6,916 nt of DNA, taken from positions 1 through 6,916 of the forward strand of contig DAIMYQ010000053.1 in NCBI GenBank assembly GCA_036734385.1, read 5' to 3'. Shown piece by piece: positions 4,698 through 6,916 of this stretch (the stretch's first letter is position 1; every line of letters begins with the position of its first letter). The notes beneath the pieces are model-generated. The model was given only the letters and a program-made list of their open reading frames with translations, had not been told where the DNA came from and did no database searches. Made by a program: the position numbers and the translations under genes. The stretch is from JAAYPI01 sp036734385 (GTDB lineage Bacteria > Bacteroidota > Bacteroidia > Bacteroidales > Paludibacteraceae).

Positions 4698-6869
4698 TTA
4701 GAACCAAAAGCCAATATTTGCAGTCGGTACAACTTTGCGATAAGCATCAGAATAGCCCAGTGTAAATTCTATCGGACCGATAGCCGTTTTGTATGAATAT
4801 GTAAAACCGACTCCCCAAACGCCTTTGTATTTGTCGAATTGATCAATCTCATCATTATGCAGCAGATAATTTCCGGCTAATGTGATATAATGCCTTTTAT
4901 ATAGGTTGTAACGTAATCCTAAATTGCCAATAAAAGCATTTTGACTTGTAGCCCAAATTGAAGGTAATCCGTAAAAAGGCAACCAATGATAATAACTTGT
5001 TTCATACTCTTGTGCCGCAAGGAAATTTCCTAAAAAAGACGGAGTTTCTTTTCGCAAAACTGAGCGTGCATTTATGCCGGTTAATAGTGTGGCACGTGGA
5101 CTGAGTTTTGCAACGTTTTTGGCTTTGAGTAATACTATCGGGTTGATGTTCTTATAATTTAAATCGTGAGCCAATAATGCTTCAGAATAAATTTGCGAAC
5201 CTTCGGTGGGGTAATAAAAATCGTTCAGATTATCAAAGTTATAATAGGCGTAGTAGTTTGATATAAATTTTTCTCGGGTGGACAAATTTGAATTTTGATC
5301 ACTAATTACGTCATATAATTTGCCGATGAAATACTCTTGCCTGACTCCTAATCCCAGTATTGAATATCTTAAAATACGTTGGTAGGTGTATAATTTAATT
5401 GCATTGTAATAAATACTAGCCGGATACGTATAATCTTTTGTGAGATGTACGTTTAAGTCGGAATAAGAGCCTTCTAGCATAAAAGCAATTTTCGGCATTT
5501 TCTTTTTATTGATTTCCGCCAAAAAGTTAACTCTCGGATTTGTTGAAATGTCAGCAGTAAGAGACAATAAACCAATTGTTTTGGAATAATCTTTACGAGT
5601 TCCGTTCAATACAATCGAAACGGCACTTCTGGTATTCAATCTCATCCCTACATTTATGTTATTGGTTTTACCTTCGTCAATTGTTATATTTAATGTTTTA
5701 CCATCCTGATTATCAGTAATATTAAAATAAACACGATTAAATACTCCCATGCCATAAAGACTATGGATTGATTTTTTGATATCCGAATAATTGTATTTTC
5801 CCGGAGTTTCCAGGTTGACTACATCCAGTAATAGGTTTTCTGGTAAAGAGTAATTGCCTGAAAATGTAATGTTTGTAATGTTCCATGTATTTTCCTTAAT
5901 CAGACTATCGGACACGATACGGGGTTGAAGATTATATTTGGTTTTTAAATCTCTTAGTTGATTAATGACTGCTAATGCCGATTCTCGTCCTCTACGTATC
6001 AGCGTATCTGCTGCTGCATTGGAGAAACTGGAAGCATTGTAACCATTCACATTGGGTTCAATCAAAATATTACAAAGTTGTTTGTTGGCAGAATCTTTAC
6101 GAGATATAAGCATCGTGGTCAACTGATTGGTTATATCTTTTAGAGATAATATATCATTTGTTTTGTGAGAATCAGCGTTTAAGTTTACCCCAATAATGAT
6201 GTCAGCACCCATCTGCTTGGCTACATCAGTGGGGAAGTTATTCATAACTCCACCATCAACAAATAAATAATCTTTATATTGGATTGGAGCAAAAACACCG
6301 GGAATAGCCATACTTCCAAAAATAGCCGTAGGTAAAAATCCGGAATTCACAACCACTTCTTTGCCTGTTCTCAGGTCGGTTCCAATACAAGCAAACTGAA
6401 TAGGAAAGTTATTAAAATCAGCATTATAAGGCACGTTAGCCGAAAGACCGCAAAAAAGATTTATTATATTTTGTCCCTCAATAATTCCGGTTGGTATTCC
6501 GGATTTTTTATCTACAGGAATTGATAATAGGTAACGCTGTTTTTCCTGCTGTGCATATTGGTCTAACTGTTTACGAGAAACATAATCGGACAATAAATGT
6601 GACCAGTTCTCTGTCAAACACATTTGAGTCAATTGCTGGGTATTATATCCGATAGAGTATAAGCCACCAATAATACTACCCATGCTTGTGCCCACTATAA
6701 TATCAACGGGAATGCCCTCCTTTTCTAATACTTCCAAAACACCTATGTGCGAAAAACCTTTGGCACCACCTCCGCTTAGTACTACTGCAATTTTAGGCCT
6801 TTCCATGTTTTGTGCGGATAAACATTGAAAGGTTAAACATAACAATATAAAAATAAACAGACGTTTCAT
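4698..6869 (-). CDS. Patatin-like phospholipase with POTRA domain and outer-membrane barrel (type Vd autotransporter-like)
   Basis: This 723-residue exported lipid acyl hydrolase is built like the type Vd proteins PlpD (Pseudomonas) and FplA (Fusobacterium), in which the patatin domain is carried by its own barrel in the outer membrane. A signal peptide covers residues 1-19 (LSA, cleavage before Gln20). The patatin domain spans about 26-230: oxyanion loop SGGGAKG (32-38), His41, nucleophile elbow GTSMG (60-64, Ser62) and catalytic DGG (205-207, Asp205), so the Ser-Asp dyad is intact. A helical linker precedes one POTRA domain (about 328-399). From about 402 to 723, alternating beta-strand sequence forms a surface-antigen-type barrel, including a GPIEFTLGYS strand and a C-terminal GFWF with the terminal Phe typical of outer-membrane proteins. 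The length could hold about 16 strands. The gene ends in a strong terminator; only 47 bases upstream are visible, and no clear promoter is seen there. The lipid substrate, and whether the enzyme domain faces outward or the periplasm, are unknown. Confidence 0.92.
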   Translation of the reverse strand: MKRLFIFILLCLTFQCLSAQNMERPKIAVVLSGGGAKGFSHIGVLEVLEKEGIPVDIIVGTSMGSIIGGLYSIGYNTQQLTQMCLTENWSHLLSDYVSRKQLDQYAQQEKQRYLLSIPVDKKSGIPTGIIEGQNIINLFCGLSANVPYNADFNNFPIQFACIGTDLRTGKEVVVNSGFLPTAIFGSMAIPGVFAPIQYKDYLFVDGGVMNNFPTDVAKQMGADIIIGVNLNADSHKTNDILSLKDITNQLTTMLISRKDSANKQLCNILIEPNVNGYNASSFSNAAADTLIRRGRESALAVINQLRDLKTKYNLQPRIVSDSLIKENTWNITNITFSGNYSLPENLLLDVVNLETPGKYNYSDIKKSIHSLYGMGVFNRVYFNITDNQDGKTLNITIDEGKTNNINVGMRLNTRSAVSIVLNGTRKDYSKTIGLLSLTADISTNPRVNFLAEINKKKMPKIAFMLEGSYSDLNVHLTKDYTYPASIYYNAIKLYTYQRILRYSILGLGVRQEYFIGKLYDVISDQNSNLSTREKFISNYYAYYNFDNLNDFYYPTEGSQIYSEALLAHDLNYKNINPIVLLKAKNVAKLSPRATLLTGINARSVLRKETPSFLGNFLAAQEYETSYYHWLPFYGLPSIWATSQNAFIGNLGLRYNLYKRHYITLAGNYLLHNDEIDQFDKYKGVWGVGFTYSYKTAIGPIEFTLGYSDAYRKVVPTANIGFWF

Positions 6870-6916
6870 AAAGATAGAATTGTTTTTAGTATCCTATTGT
6901 TCTTACGAATCTTTCG

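Noticed and set aside
6870..6876. TATCTTTA-like -7 element directly before the patatin start codon
   Set aside because: It abuts and partly overlaps the ATG, leaving no room for a leader, and it lacks the final G of the consensus.
1..6916. CRISPR arrays, insertion sequences or a defence island
   Set aside because: No regularly spaced repeats, transposase, integrase or terminal inverted repeats were found. The only defence-like or stress module is hipBA.

Overview
The window looks like a low-GC Bacteroidota chromosome, most likely of Bacteroidales type. Four things suggest this: leaders are A-rich and lack Shine-Dalgarno sites; several gene starts have TAnnTTTG-like -7 elements; both exported proteins have signal peptides ending Ala-Gln; and a patatin-POTRA-barrel protein is present. 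All five protein genes lie on the minus strand, so the transcription order runs from the right end to the left.

In transcription order: (1) 4698-6869 encodes a secreted patatin-like phospholipase carrying its own POTRA domain and outer-membrane beta-barrel, as in type Vd autotransporters. It ends in a strong hairpin terminator at about 4647-4677. (2) 3187-4437 encodes a RhlE-like DEAD-box RNA helicase with all canonical motifs, preceded by a short leader with a stem-loop. (3) 1887-3074 encodes an exported thioredoxin-fold protein with a WCGPC active site and a helical, TPR-like C-terminal half. (4) 1377-1745 and 119-1375 form a two-gene hipB-hipA toxin-antitoxin operon, with one base between the hipB stop and the hipA ATG. 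Its promoter lies between two matching 10-bp inverted arms that look like an autoregulatory operator.

At the left edge, bases 1-12 look like the 3' end of a plus-strand tRNA-Ser gene, followed at once by a long hairpin terminator that can also stop hipBA transcripts. A tRNA 3' end next to a toxin-antitoxin operon is a typical arrangement for integrated accessory DNA, but no att repeat is visible within the window.

Apart from hipBA the genes look like independent single-gene units and share no obvious pathway. No CRISPR array, insertion sequence, rRNA or clearly new multigene system is visible. The points most worth a second look are the hipBA operator layout, its position beside a probable tRNA, an A8 tract at the start of hipA, and the architecture of the patatin protein. 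All function calls come from reading motifs; no database search was run.
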